Shown: one piece after another, positions 1-9,605 of the stretch
How the letters are laid out: each line of letters opens with the position of its first letter
Position numbering within the stretch: the first letter of the stretch is position 1
Origin: Porogramme epimiltina
Taxonomy: Eukaryota; Basidiomycota; Agaricomycetes; Polyporales; Polyporaceae
Direction: 5' to 3'
Length of the DNA stretch: 12,386 nt
NCBI GenBank assembly: GCA_900155495.1
Contig: FTLJ01000746.1
Span: forward strand, 1-12,386
The notes under the pieces: generated by a model
The model's input: the letters and a program-made list of their open reading frames with translations, nothing else
The model's database searches: none
What the model was told of the DNA's origin: nothing
Position numbers and translations under genes: made by a program

Positions 1-526
1 TATCCGACTCGAAGTTGTGTGTGGTGGTCTTGTTGAAGGCAAGGGAGCCCAAGCTGACTTTGCAATCTAGGTACGTGTATATCGTGATCCCTATCAGTTT
101 ATAGCTCTGTTCATAGTCATAGCGTCATCCCTAGCTACATATTAAAAGTGAATCTTGAATTGCGCGTCGAAGCGATCGACTCCGAAGAAGCTAGGATCGG
201 AATAGGGACAGACGACGTGTTCTCCACGTCCGTCTCTGCGGGCGACTGCTAAAACTACAATCCTATATTACTCTCAAGCTCATTGCTCACCACGCCGTCT
301 CATTCGAGCCCCACCCCCACCCCTCGATTTCCATGACATCGGCCGATTTGCACCCGGTAGGAGCCGACCAAGATACTGTTGTGTTCTGGGATGTGACCTG
401 TGTTACGATGCTTGTGATGGGGAGGCAGTGCTGACGGTCGAATCTTCCGCCGCTTCCTGAGGAGGAGGGCCAGGAGGGCTATGCACGACGTAAATATACT
501 GAGGCCAAATTGACGGAACAACGAGC
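1..526 (-). other. 3' flank of F-box gene 1, with a possible alternative last exon
   Basis: No independent gene seen. The minus-strand frame at 300-456 stays open and could be an alternative C-terminal exon (see the separate entry at 300-530). Positions 1-299 are matched closely at 10599-10884 and loosely at 5257-5580, with no shared open frame, so I read them as 3' untranslated or intergenic DNA. I found no clear AATAAA polyadenylation signal on the minus strand. Confidence 0.6.
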
Positions 527-530
527 TTAC
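300..530 (-). other. Possible third intron and alternative last exon of F-box gene 1
   Basis: The stop codon of F-box gene 1 (527-529) lies inside a consensus donor, GTAAGC at 530-525. A pyrimidine-rich acceptor ending CTCCTCCTCAG lies 74 bases downstream (intron 530-457). Removing it joins the frame to an open stretch that ends at the TGA at 300-302, giving 486 residues in place of 435, with a basic start (KRRK) and a His/Gly-rich tail. The spacing of 74 bases and both splice sites are conserved at F-box genes 2 (5833-5760) and 3 (11130-11057). Splicing extends gene 3 as well, but recreates TAA in gene 2. The tail differs by indels between genes 1 and 3, which argues against strong constraint. 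It may instead be a 3' UTR intron. Confidence 0.4.
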
Positions 531-1950
531 AGAAACGAATGCTGTACCATAGATACGGTAACGCCGCCCTTCTCGGAAATTTTGGGGAGCTTCTTCCGCA
601 CCGCTTCCTCGACGGCCGACTGAGAGAGTTGGGTACGAATGTGGTCGGACTTGTCATAGAATTCTGGCGGCCAATACAGGTCTAATTCCAGGTCCAACGT
701 AAGGAGCTCTTTCAAGGAATTGTGGAGGATCGGTTCGAGGGCCTCTGCGTTCCTGAGCAGAAACCCACATTCATTCGCCAAGTCGACGATGTCCGCCGAC
801 GGCGAGATGGTCCAATAACTTAGGTGGACAGACAGAGCCCTGAGGTTCGAATGTGGTGATGCAATTGAAAGGAAGGTTGATATGAACTCCCAAGGGCCAA
901 ATATTTCACCCATAGAGTACGCCTCGAGGCGGAGAGATTGAAGCCGGGTGAAGTGGCGGAGCGACCGAATGAACTCTGCATAGAAATCATCAATCCGATC
1001 GGCTCAAGGTTGGATACTAGTGCAACGTACTATCACCCGGGAGCTCCTCTCTGTCTGCCCAAAAGCTCGTGACAAGTCGAGTGACGGATGGGCCAATAAA
1101 CTCCCAGAGTTCAGAACCATTTGTAAGAGCGGTGGAGTCTATCTGGAGGTCCACAAGGGAGATTCCTAGGGAGGTAACTGAGAGCCATTCGAGCATTTCT
1201 TCCTCGCAATGACCGTTCAGGCGAACAAGTTTAAACCGTTGGATTCTTTTCAGAAAATGGGACTTTCGCGTACCCCGAAGTGGTCGAATTCCGCGTGAAA
1301 CTGGCCACGTTACATCGCTCATCCTGAGGTCGGTTAAGGAGGGTAAGGCGGTTATGGTACAGCGCATTGCGCCAGATGACGGAAACCGGACATCATCGAG
1401 CAAAAGGGTCCGAACGGAAGCGAACGCACTGAGGAGGATGAACATGCGAGGTGGGATGGAGCACTCTCTGGTGTCCCAGTTCTGATTGAGAAGGTCGAGC
1501 TGTTCCAAGTTGGGGAATCTACCCCCTAGTTGGTGCATAAAGACCTTCGAGACGATGTGCATATATTCATCGGCTGGTGTACTGTAGCGTGAGAACACCA
1601 AGGTGATTCGGCGGATAGATGGAAACCAGCGGGACACAGTCGGGGATCGAACGACGTTGGAGACAAATAAGTTGTATTGTCGATCGGAAGGAAGGTAGAC
1701 ATGCGTGAGGAGATGGTGACGGCTAGCAGAGAGCCAGTCGCGGCAGACAAGGGCGCAATTGCACAGTGGCTTGTAGCAGCCAGGGAGCCACCACTCCGGT
1801 TCAGGGTGGAGGAACGAAATGATGATGTCGGTGATTTCCTTGGGGAGGTATGGTGGGATTGTCTGAGAGATGGTCGGCACTTATGGTAGACATACTCCGG
1901 TCTCATGGGGCGAATGAGCACACCTCGGTTGAGTGATCAGCGTCGCCCAT
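527..1950 (-). CDS. F-box/leucine-rich-repeat protein 1 (three exons, 435 residues)
   Basis: Predicted exons on the minus strand are 1950-1924, 1862-1031 and 975-527. Introns are 61 bases (GTGTGC...CTCAG, phase 0) and 55 bases (GTACGT...TGCAG, phase 1). Start choice: the long exon's frame is closed by TAA just before a GTG at 1880, so the ATG must come from an upstream exon. The ATG at 1950 in the context AACGATGG supplies nine codons that splice in frame, exactly as in gene 2. An F-box lies at about residues 12-61 (PYLPKEITDIIISFL, then NCALVCRDWL and SRHHLL). The rest holds irregular leucine-rich repeats (FPNLEQLDL, LPSLTDLRM, FTRLQSLRL). In this family the F-box binds Skp1 and the repeats recruit a substrate for SCF ubiquitination; the target here is unknown. 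The gene has no lesions and is divergent from pseudogene A. A longer spliced C terminus is possible. Confidence 0.85.
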
Positions 1951-2144
1951 CGTTCAGGAAAGGGATCTGCTGTGGGCACTCGTAGTCTCCTCTCGAGTCT
2001 GTAGATTTCGCATCAGTGAGCACTGAATCCAGGTGCATAGTAGAATGTGGCGGAAATCACATATTGTTGGATACTGGGTGGGCGAGGGATGAATGGGAGA
2101 GTTGTGGACGTGGACGTTTGATTTGGGTTTTTGAATGGGACCGA

Positions 2145-2176
2145 CTAGGACGCGACTGGTGTGTACCATAGAACTT
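2145..2176. promoter_or_regulatory. Conserved block about 195 bases upstream of the F-box 1 start
   Basis: A block of 32 bases starts CTAGGACGCGAC and ends CATAGAACTT. It matches 7463-7494 at 28 of 32 positions by eye, with equal length and nearly the same distance from the F-box ATG (195 and 196 bases). It may simply reflect recent duplication; function is inferred from position only. Confidence 0.3.
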
Positions 2177-2342
2177 CCGCATCAGTCAATGGACGCGACT
2201 GCTGTCGAGAGACTATACACTGCACCTACTAGCCGGGGGGTTGACGATAGGACGCGAAACAAAAAGGAAGGAGTATGCCTGAGGAGAACGGAAGGGGGGT
2301 CGCCCTCAAGGTGGACAGATCCCGTAGAGTAACCGTCCCACG

Positions 2343-2370
2343 GGCATATTAGGTTCACTAGGACGCCGAG
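2343..2370. promoter_or_regulatory. 28-base block identical between units, copy 1
   Basis: The block begins GGCATATTAGG and ends GGACGCCGAG, and is identical to 7660-7687, although flanking DNA has many substitutions and indels. It lies about 400 bases upstream of the F-box start. It could be a regulatory element or a chance conserved patch. Confidence 0.3.
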
Positions 2371-3027
2371 TATTTCTGACCGCAATATCACGCGCAGGCC
2401 GGCGTGAACATATACCGGCAAGGCATTTCATTCAATGACTACTGAGCACATACATGGGGTGTGTGCGGGACAGAGAGGGAGGACGCGCGCGAGGACGTGC
2501 GAAAAAGACCGCCGAACAAAGATAACGACGGAAGCAGCAACGCTTTGGCAGAAGCCCCAGCTGTGAACGCCGTAGTAGGAGGGGAGAACATGAAAGAGAA
2601 CGAGCCACACGTAGAAGCGGAGCAGGACGTCGGAGCTGGCCGCGCGGGAGCAGATGAGAGGCTGCCATAGCCTTGGACACTCCGGACGAGGGGCCTGTCG
2701 TCACGGGGGAAGACCTCCTTGAAAGCTGACGCTGTTAGACCGGTGCGTGCAGCATCAAGGGATGGCATCCGATATGAGGGGCTCTGTCGATGGCCAACTG
2801 GCAACGGCGACCAGCGAGGGAGTGGCGAGCCATGGCGTCACTTTCACACGGCAACGCGTGCTGACGCCGGCCACTCAAGCGCCTCGAGCGGGATGTCCTG
2901 CCATCCCCCGACAGGCGCCCCATCCCCTCCTCCCTCTCATGCTCGGGCCCTCTTCTGACCTTCTCGGGGCCTATCGCCATCCCCCCTCTCACGGAGCATG
3001 GCCCCACCATAGTGAACTCGCGCCCTG

Positions 3028-4393
3028 ATGACCTCCACCGCCGACTAGAGCAAGTTGAACGCTAGCCGGCACGTCCACACCCTCACCGGCCACTATACCG
3101 CGCTATATGTTGCTTCTCTGGAACATGCAATCTCCAAGGAGCCTAAGCCATACGCTGCGTATAGGACACCACGGAGACCGGCGTCCTTTTAGGACGAGGA
3201 GGCCAGGGAGGTGTCATCTTTGCGCTGATCTCTGGTGAGTGTTTCCCCCTCCTTTGAGTTGTGTCGTACGGCAGTGGGACGCGGGTGGACGAATACTCGC
3301 GCGCAGGCTTCGGGGAGTGGGCGCGTCGAGAGGACGATGTCATACGTACCCCGCCGATGTCAACGGTTTTGCGGACCGGGATTGGCATATGCGAGCGTAG
3401 TGGTGTTCCCACTCCCTGCGCGCGTCCAGACTTGGCACCAGGATCCTGGATGCCCGGGGTCTCTCTGCGTTTGCGCTCCCCGCGGTCCTGCGTCCGTACT
3501 GCGCGTTCTTGTGTCGGGTCGCCCACGCTAACGTCTTCCTCGTTCCTCCCTCCCTTCGCTCCCTGCACACACGCCAGATGTCCCCGCGATCATCAAGTCC
3601 GTTATGAACCGCGTCCACACCTCGCTCGTGCGCCACACCTCAGCATCGGCGACCTTCGCGTGTGCCAGCCCTCCGCGCTCTCCGCGCGCGACAACCTCCT
3701 CGTGCGTTTCCGTCTCACCTGCCCACGTCCCTGTCCGTGCCCTGACCCACGCGCGCCCCGTGGACAGGTGAACTGGAACGAGATGCCGCTGCACTATTCG
3801 CGCAAGACGCCCGAGCGCGCGTACTACCTCTCCCTCAGTGCCCTCACGGACCTCGCCCTCGACGACGCCCTCCTCAGCCGGGCGCTCAAGCTGCATCACG
3901 CGGAAGCGACGTAGCAGTGCGATGCGGGCCTCGGCAACGGGGGACTGGGTCACCTCGAGCACATCCCAGGGGCTACTGGCAGCGGTACAAGTAAGGTGCG
4001 CCGCGCCACCCTCGCTACTCTCCCCTCGCGCGTTTGGGGGCGCCGACGTCAACGCTGACGCGCGCACGCCCACCCAGGCATCTTCCAGCAGGACATCGCC
4101 CCGGATGGCACCCAGATCGACGCCCCGGACCCGTGGTCCCCGTACGACAAGCCGTGGTGGCACCCCGTTCCGACGTCGCTGACCAGGCTCGCTTCTACGG
4201 CCAAGCGAAGCGGCTCGAGGGCGTGCGCGCGCTGTGGCGGGGCGGACGGAAGGTGCTCGCGATGGCGTACGATGTGGTGGTCTCCGGGTACGCGACGAAG
4301 AACACGAACAACCTTCGGTTGTAGGAGAGAAAGCCGAAGTGCGGGCCCGATCTGCAGAGCTTTAATGATGTCTGCGAGTGCGGAGTGCGGCAC
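3028..4393 (+). pseudogene. GPH1: Glycogen phosphorylase (GT35) pseudogene, copy A, N-terminal half only
   Basis: A decayed copy of a gene for glycogen phosphorylase, the PLP enzyme that releases glucose-1-phosphate from glycogen. A former start (3028) leads to a RHVHTLTG-like segment. Then come VPAIIKSVMNRVHTSLVRH (3580 on), SALSARDNLL, an intron at 3702-3767, and an exon with VNWNEMPLHYS and RAYYLSL. After these come DAGLGNGGLGHL (3921 on), RYK, an intron at 3996-4077, IFQQDIAPDG and DPWSPYDKPW, and finally FYGQAKRLEG, AYDVVVSGYATKNTNNLRL and DLQSFN. Lesions: an early TAG (3046-3048), a frameshift near 3640, TAG at 3912-3914 followed by loss of the LEDLL segment, Tyr to TAA at 3992-3994, a frameshift between 4130 and 4175, and Trp to TAG at 4322-4324. 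The C-terminal half with the PLP lysine is absent. Family assignment is firm; the N-terminal exon before 3578 is less certain. Confidence 0.88.
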
Positions 4394-5105
4394 TGAAGCG
4401 CGCGTACTACATCTCTCTCTTCGTTCCTGGTGTGCCGCGCGCTCGACAACGCGCTGCTTAACCTTACACTCAAGCAGCGGTACGCAGACGCAATGGGCGG
4501 GCGCAGCTTCGCGCTCGAGGACCTCCTGGGGTAGGAGCGCAACGCGGGCCTCCATCACGGGCCACAACGGAGTAAGCCACCTCGCGGCTTGCTCTCTCAA
4601 CTGGAGCGCGTCCCAGGAGGACCCCGCCTGAGGCTCCGAGCTGCGCTACAAGTACGGTGCGTCGCTTCGTGCTTCGATCTCGTGCGGCAGGGGACACCGA
4701 CGCTGACGCGCGCGCTGCCGCAGACATCTCATAGCAGCTCATCGCCCCGGAGGGCTCCCTGCTCGGCGCCCTGGACCCGTGGCTCCGGCATGACAATCCG
4801 TATCAACTTACCCCCGCTCACACGATGCAGACCAGTTCTGCTTCTACGGCCACATGAAGCGGGTCGAGCGCGGGCGGGCGCTGTGGCAGTGATGGCATAC
4901 GTACGACGGATGATTCCTGTGTACGTGACGAAGAACACGAGCAACCTCTGGCTGTAGGGGGGAAAGCTAAGGCGCGGGCTCGATCTGCAGAGCTTCAACG
5001 GTACGTGCACCGCTTCGGATGTGCGGAGAGGGGGACGCTGATGCGGTTCGCTTGTTGTAGCTGGTGATTGCATAGGGCGGTGAGGGAATGAACGAGGACA
5101 AGTTA
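4394..5105 (+). pseudogene. GPH1: Glycogen phosphorylase (GT35) pseudogene, copy C, internal fragment
   Basis: This begins abruptly inside the exon that starts at 3768 in copy A, at KRAYYISL (4396 on), directly after copy A. It continues with LDNALLNLTLKQRYADA and FALEDLLG, TAG for Gln (4532-4534), ERNAGL, HLAACSLNWSASQE, TGA (4629-4631) and LRYKYG. After an intron at 4657-4723 it has TAG (4732-4734), QLIAPEGS, LDPWLRHDNPY, FYGHMKRVERGRALW, TGA (4890-4892), TKNTSNLWL, TAG at the conserved Trp (4955-4957) and LDLQSFN. A 60-base intron (5001-5060) follows in phase 1. The next exon reads A-G-D-C before another stop at 5081-5083, matching the expected AGDYE. Homology fades near 5105. The exact intron phases confirm descent from an intron-containing gene. 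It cannot encode an enzyme. Confidence 0.87.
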
Positions 5106-5832
5106 GCTCACTAGCGGGATCTCAGCGGTCTGGCGGGTTTTGGAAAGGTGCACCGTCAGGGTCGCTGTGTATATTACCTTGTATCGTTGTTCTCCGATTA
5201 CACATCACTGGTCCTGGGGGCTTGGATACTCAGCAGTGCCACACCGCCGGCATCAAGGACCATAAACGGAGTGTGTCTGATGATCTTGTTGCAGGCAAGG
5301 AAGCCCAAGCTGTTTCAGCAACCCAGGCACCTGTATATCGTGATCACTTCTTCAGTCACATTCAAGTTAGTTGATAGCTTCGTTCACAGGCGTGTCATTG
5401 CCAGCTAAATACTGATTACCCCAAGTATACATATGTTGCATTGCACATCGAAGCAGTCGAGTCCGAAGAGCCCATGGATAAGGTATCACAAGAAAAGACG
5501 TCCCGTCGTCCACGCCCGCCAAATCCCTCTCTGCGAGCGCTTGCTAAAACTATAGTCTGATATTGCTCTCGAGCACATTCCTCACCCCACCGTGTCGATC
5601 CTCCGGCCCCCATCCCCGCCCCTCGAATTTCAATCACTTGGGCCGATTTACACCCGGCAGGACTTGATCAAGCTATTGGTGTGTTCTCGCGTGTGACCTG
5701 TGTTACGATCATGCTTGTGGTGGTGAGTCGGCGCGGACGATGGAATCTTTCGCCGCTTTCTGAGGAGGAGGGGGACCAAGGCGATGCATGGCATAAGTAT
5801 ATGGGGGTAAAATCGACGGAACAACGAGCTTA
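5106..5832. other. Convergent intergenic region: tail of copy C and 3' flank of F-box gene 2
   Basis: The interval holds the unit 1/2 junction. Positions 5106-5256 match 10351-10520, and 5257-5832 match the 3' flanks of F-box genes 1 and 3. An 86-codon plus-strand frame (5148-5408) is not conserved in the matching DNA, so I reject it as a gene. The possible third F-box intron (5833-5760) is here, but splicing it recreates TAA, so gene 2 gets no longer protein. Confidence 0.55.
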
Positions 5833-7267
5833 CTAAAACACATGCTCTACCGCAGATACGGTAACATCAACATTCTCGGAGATACTATTGGAGAGCTTCT
5901 TCCATACCGCTTCCTCGACGGCCGACTGTGAGAGTTGGGTACGAATGCGGTCCGATTCGTCATAGAATTCTGATGGCCACCTAAGTTTGAAGTCCAATTT
6001 CAACGTAAGGAGACTTTTGAAGGAATTGTTAAGGATCGGTCCGAGGGCCTCTGCGTTCCTGAGCATAAACTCGCATTCATTCGTTAAGTCAGTCCTCTCT
6101 TTCGATGACGGGACGCTCCAACGAAGGGAAAGGGAAAGGTCCTTGAGGTTCGATGGTGGCGATGTGGTCGCAAGGAAGGTCGCTATGAACTCCCAATAGG
6201 CAGCTGTTTCGCTCTCAGCATCTACAGTAAGGGTGAGAGACTGAAGCCGGGTGAAGTGGCCAAGGCACGCAACGAACTCTACATGCAAATAGTCATTCGA
6301 TTCAGTCAAACCGGTTCAGGGTTGCATACTGATGCGACGTACTATCACTCTCGAGCTCCCCCCGACTCTCCCAAAAGTCCGTCTTAAGCTTAGTGACGGA
6401 TGGGCCAGCATACTCCCAGAGCTCAGAACCCTTTTTAAGAATGCTTGAGTCTATGTCGAGGTCCTCAAGAGAGGTCCCTAAGGAGGTGACTGGGAGCCAT
6501 CCAAGCATTTCATCCTCCAAGTGAGAGTACAGCCATCCAAGGGAAAACCGACGGACTGTTCTCAGAAACTCGGATTTTCGCGTACTCCGGATTGGTCGAA
6601 TCCCGCGTGAAATTGGCCACGTTACAAAGGTCATGTCGAGGTCAGTTAAGGAGGGTAACACGGTGATGGTGCAGCGCATTGTGCCAGATGACGGAAAGAC
6701 GACATTGTATAGGTAGAGAATCCGAACGGAAGCGAATGCGCTGAAGAACCTGAACATACGAGGTGGGATGTAGGACTCCCTAGTATTCCAGTCCAAATTG
6801 GACATATAAAGTGTTTCCAAGTTGGGGAATCTACCCCCGAGTTGGTGCATAAAGAGCCTTGAGGCGATCTCCAAATCGCTGTGATCGGTTGATGTACTGT
6901 CGCGGTATGGAGAAAGAAGGGTGAAGTAACGGGTAGATTGAAGCCAGGAGGACGCAAGTGGGGATCGAACAACATTGGATACGAATAGGTCATATTGTCG
7001 ATCGGAATTGAGCTCGACATCCATGAGGAGTTGATGACGGCTGGCAGGTAGCCAGTCGCGGCAGACAAGGGCGCAATTACGCAGCGGTTCGTAGCAGTCA
7101 CGGCTGCCAGTGCCGCTATCGTAGAGGAATGAAATGATGATATCGGTGATTTCTCTGGGAAGATATGGTGGGAATGTCTGCGAGATGGTGTGCACTTGTC
7201 ATGGAAATGATTTGGTCTCATGAGATGAACACACACACACCTTGGTTGGACGCTCAACCTCGTCCAT
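5833..7267 (-). CDS. F-box/leucine-rich-repeat protein 2 (three exons, 435 residues)
   Basis: Predicted exons on the minus strand are 7267-7241, 7177-6343 and 6278-5833. Introns are 63 bases (phase 0) and 64 bases (GTACGT...TGTAG, phase 1), at the same codons as in gene 1. The ATG lies in the same AACGATGG context and gives MDEVERPTK, spliced to TFPPYLPREITDIIISFL. The frame before the GTG at 7195 is closed by TGA two codons upstream, so that GTG is not the start. The F-box (about residues 12-61) keeps NCALVCRDWLPASRHQLL. Repeat-like segments include FPNLETLYM, LPSLTDLDM, LEDLDIDSS, FTRLQSLTL and SNLKDLSL. By eye it is about two-thirds identical to protein 1, with differences spread across the repeats. 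No stops or frameshifts. It is probably an SCF substrate adaptor with a different target preference; the target is unknown. Confidence 0.85.
7229..7240. repeat. AC dinucleotide microsatellite at an intron donor
   Basis: (AC)6 on the plus strand, read as (GT)6 on the minus strand, beginning exactly at the donor of intron 1 of F-box gene 2. It offers several overlapping GT dinucleotides. Gene 1 has GTGTGC at the same place, so slippage probably extended the tract in gene 2. Confidence 0.8.
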
Positions 7268-7462
7268 CGTTCAGCAAGAGCAAGTGCTGTGGATACAAGT
7301 TTTCTCCTCTTGAGTCTGGAGATGTCCCATCAGTGAGCATCGCAGTGAGATTCATAGTAGGATGCAACGGACATTACCTATTGATGGGTACTAGGCACAC
7401 GGGGGACGGACAGAATATCTGCGGATGTTGACGATTGAGGTCGATTCTATGATGAAGCTAGC

Positions 7463-7494
7463 CTAGGACGCGACGGATGTCTATCATAGAACTT
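7463..7494. promoter_or_regulatory. Conserved block about 196 bases upstream of the F-box 2 start
   Basis: Counterpart of 2145-2176, with 28 of 32 positions matching and no indel. Position relative to the ATG is preserved; a regulatory role is only inferred. Confidence 0.3.
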
Positions 7495-7659
7495 GGGTTA
7501 GACTGTTAGCTGATCAACGCATCTCTTTTCCACAGATTATAGGCGGGACTTACCAAGCACGGCTTCGGAAGTGAATAAGAGGGCTGGGGCCTGAAGAGGA
7601 TGGAAGGGGGGCAAATCGTCCTCATGAAGGTGGGCAGACCCGCGAGTAGCAGTGTTATC

Positions 7660-7687
7660 GGCATATTAGGTTCACTAGGACGCCGAG
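7660..7687. promoter_or_regulatory. 28-base block identical between units, copy 2
   Basis: Identical to 2343-2370, while flanking sequence on both sides differs by substitutions and indels. Confidence 0.3.
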
Positions 7688-8280
7688 TGCATATTTTTGA
7701 TCACCAGGTCACGCGCAGGCGGGGGAGAGGATGTACCAATAGAGCATCGTATTCCTCGACTAATAACGAGCACATACATGGGACGGTGTGGTACAGGGAG
7801 GGAGCAGGAGCGAAGGTGCGATGCAGGTATACACGAGAAAGATGTCAGCTTATTGAAGGCAGCTTGAATCGCGGGGGTGGCGACGCGTCGACGGAGATGG
7901 ATGGTCTATGTACGAGAGTTGTGTTGGACAGAGGGGGACGCGAAAGGACACTGAGCTGGACATAGGAGCGGAACGAGACGGCTAAGCAATCGAGTAGACG
8001 GGGACTGGCGGGACATGAGGGAGGGCGTCGTGGATGGCTGGCGCCGCCCCAACTGTGACGCACTGGAAAGTGGGCACTGGATTCGGCGTACCAACCCGCG
8101 CAGGAGCGGTATGCGCTGGGGCCTGTTATTGTGGATCGGGGAGAGCAGCATCGAGGGGCGGCGTGGGCGAGGAGGGGTGTTCGAGCCCAGATGATCTCAA
8201 CGTTCAAATCCGATCAACGGGCAGTGGCGCGGCCCATCGGCGAGTGACGCCGGACGGCCCATCGACGGGCGGCGAGCGAT

Positions 8281-8449
8281 GGTCCCGTCCCTGCGCGCGC
8301 CCTCCCTCTTCTTCTCCTGCTGGAAACTTGAAAGCGTCTCTGCGCCGCGACCCCTCTCCTTCTCGTGCGCGTGCCCTTTCCGCCCGTCCTCCGCGCCTCT
8401 CGTCACTACCTCGGAGTTTGCCCCCTGCTCATCGCAAACACCCGCCAAA
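8281..8449 (+). promoter_or_regulatory. Pyrimidine-rich leader before the former phosphorylase start (copy B)
   Basis: Runs of C and T (for example CCTCCCTCTTCTTCTCCTGC) lead to GCCAAAATGG at 8444-8453, a good start context. This is the usual look of the promoter and 5' UTR of a strongly expressed fungal gene, so unit 2 seems to have copied the phosphorylase promoter along with the coding part. The matching stretch in unit 1 is shorter and less regular. Confidence 0.45.
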
Positions 8450-9605
8450 ATGGCTTCCACTATCGTACTGAGCACCCTCGATCGCATGCCAACGCCCGCT
8501 GGCACGTCTCTACATTCACCAGTCAGTATATTTTTCCGTATGCTGGTTAGAGGGAGCGCGCGATCACTGACGCCCCTCCGCCGTTTGTTGCGCGTAGGAT
8601 ACAGCACCGAGACTGACGCGCACGGACGATGAGGACGCCTAGGAACATAGGAGGGCATTACCGCTCCGACCTCTGGTGAGTGTACCTCCTTGCTTTGAGT
8701 TAGGGCGTGCGGAGATGCGGCGTGAGCGGGCGAGGGCGCGCGCGCTGGCTTCGGGGAGCAGACGACGTCATGGGCAGCCCACCGATGCCCACGGCTGTGG
8801 TCACGCGTTGGAGAGGACGCGATACGCATACGTGAGCCTAGTGTCCTTCTAGAGTCTGCACCCGACTCTTGGGAGCCTGGGCTCTCCGCCGCTGCGCTAC
8901 CCATGGTCCCATCTGTGTGCTGTGCGTGGTCCTGTGCTGCTCGCGCTGACACCTTTCTTCTTTCCTTCGCGCGTCGTGCGCCTGCTAGATATGCCTGCGA
9001 TTCCGAAGTCCTTAACGCATCGCATCCACACCTCGTTCCCCCGCTAGGCGTGCAAGCTCAACACCTTCGGCACGTACAACGCCCCCGCGCCCTGTATGCC
9101 TTACAGCCTCCTCGTACGTCCCCAGCCCCCATATTCTTCATTTCCGCTCACGCGCCGACGCGCTTCCGCCCTCGCGCCGCCCCGCGGACAGGTGCACTGG
9201 AACGAGATGCAACTGCATCGCCCGCGCGAGGCTTCGAAGCGCGCGCACCACCCCTCCCTCGAGTTCCTCAGTCACTCATGGGCCGCACGGTCGACAAAGC
9301 GCTCCTCAACCTCGCCCTCCAGCTCCAGTACGCGGACACGACGGGCAAGCTCGGCCTTTGCGCTCGAGGGCCTGCTCGGGGGAGGTGCTCAATGCGGGTC
9401 TCGGAAACGGGGAATGAGGTACCTCGCGGGTGCTACCAGGACTCGAGCGCGTCGCAGGAGCTCCCGGTGAGGGACTACGAGCTGCCCTACTACAAGCATG
9501 GTGCGCCGCCTCGTCCTCCGATTTCGCGCAGCAGCCGACGCTGACACGCGCGCAGGCGTCTTCCAGCAACTCCGGACGGCTCTCGACTAGACGCCCCGCT
9601 GACAG
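8450..9605 (+). pseudogene. GPH1: Glycogen phosphorylase (GT35) pseudogene, copy B, N-terminal fragment
   Basis: The former ATG at 8450 gives MASTIVLSTLD. A donor-like CTGGTGAGTG near 8675 is shared with copy A near 3235. From 8991 the frame reads MPAIPKSLTHRIHTS, TAG (9045-9047), CKLNTFGTYNA and SLL. After an intron at 9114-9191 it has VHWNEMQLH, SLEFL, a frameshift, MGRTVDKALLNLALQLQYAD (9278 on), FALEGLLG in another frame, NAGLGNG, TGA (9415-9417), YQDSSASQELPV and YYKHG. After an intron at 9501-9555 it reads VFQQL and TAG (9588-9590). Then it jumps to copy D: everything from the IAPDG segment to SFNAG is missing. This is the best-preserved copy for the LMGRT and SSASQELPV motifs, yet it has at least three stops and two frameshifts. 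Confidence 0.86.

Larger units (their letters stand above)
1951..3027. promoter_or_regulatory. Divergent intergenic region between F-box gene 1 and phosphorylase pseudogene A
   Basis: No gene supported. Several overlapping open frames exist on both strands around 2430-3030, but they are low-complexity (Arg, Pro, Ser, Ala), are not conserved in unit 2 and resemble nothing I know. The region would hold the F-box promoter on the left and the former phosphorylase promoter on the right. Two conserved blocks stand out (2145-2176 and 2343-2370). A pyrimidine-rich stretch at about 2905-2990 precedes the old phosphorylase start, as is common for strongly expressed fungal genes. I saw no clear TATA box. 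Confidence 0.5.
1..5256. repeat. Tandem segmental duplication, unit 1 (F-box gene 1 plus phosphorylase pseudogenes A and C)
   Basis: First copy of a composite unit of about 5.3 kb: F-box gene on the minus strand, divergent intergenic region, then two phosphorylase fragments on the plus strand. Position 29 aligns with 5285 (unit 2) and 10627 (unit 3). The window opens inside the array, so the boundary at base 1 is arbitrary. Compared by eye with unit 3, the first 300 bases carry about 22 substitutions, about 18 of them transitions. Unit 2 is clearly more distant. The aligned region runs through genes, introns and intergenic DNA, so this is genomic duplication and not a gene family scattered by retrocopying. 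Confidence 0.9.
7268..8449. promoter_or_regulatory. Divergent intergenic region between F-box gene 2 and phosphorylase pseudogene B
   Basis: No gene supported. It aligns with 1951-3027 through blocks broken by indels. Open frames at 7600-7965 (plus) and 7845-8207 (minus) are not kept in unit 1. Conserved blocks lie at 7463-7494 and 7660-7687. The last 170 bases are strongly pyrimidine-rich and end at a good translation start context. I saw no TATA box. Confidence 0.5.

Noticed and set aside
300..521. Separate small membrane protein (hydrophobic stretch before KRRK) downstream of F-box gene 1
   Set aside because: It has no ATG, the hydrophobic part falls inside the possible third intron, and the frame is not kept in unit 2. 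Kept only as a possible alternative last exon.
1017..1880. F-box gene 1 as a 287-residue protein starting with GTG
   Set aside because: GTG is not an expected start in a fungal nuclear gene, and conserved splice sites extend it at both ends.
2439..2804. Minus-strand open frames between the F-box gene and pseudogene A
   Set aside because: Three overlapping frames are open at once, all Ser/Ala/Arg/Pro-rich, and none is conserved in unit 2.
3261..3914. Plus-strand open frame of 217 codons
   Set aside because: Only its last third matches glycogen phosphorylase; the rest crosses an intron and frameshifted exons. It is part of pseudogene A, not a gene of its own.
3528..4163. Minus-strand open frame of 211 codons
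   Set aside because: It lies antisense to phosphorylase exons; the open frame follows from high GC. Composition is Arg/Ala/Glu/Val-rich with no family likeness.
8197..8952. Minus-strand open frame of 251 codons
   Set aside because: The matching DNA of unit 1 does not keep this frame, the protein is low-complexity, and it lies antisense to the leader and first part of pseudogene B.
8903..9544. Plus-strand open frame of 213 codons
   Set aside because: It joins pieces of pseudogene B in and out of frame; only the stretch with MGRTVDKALLNL is true phosphorylase sequence.
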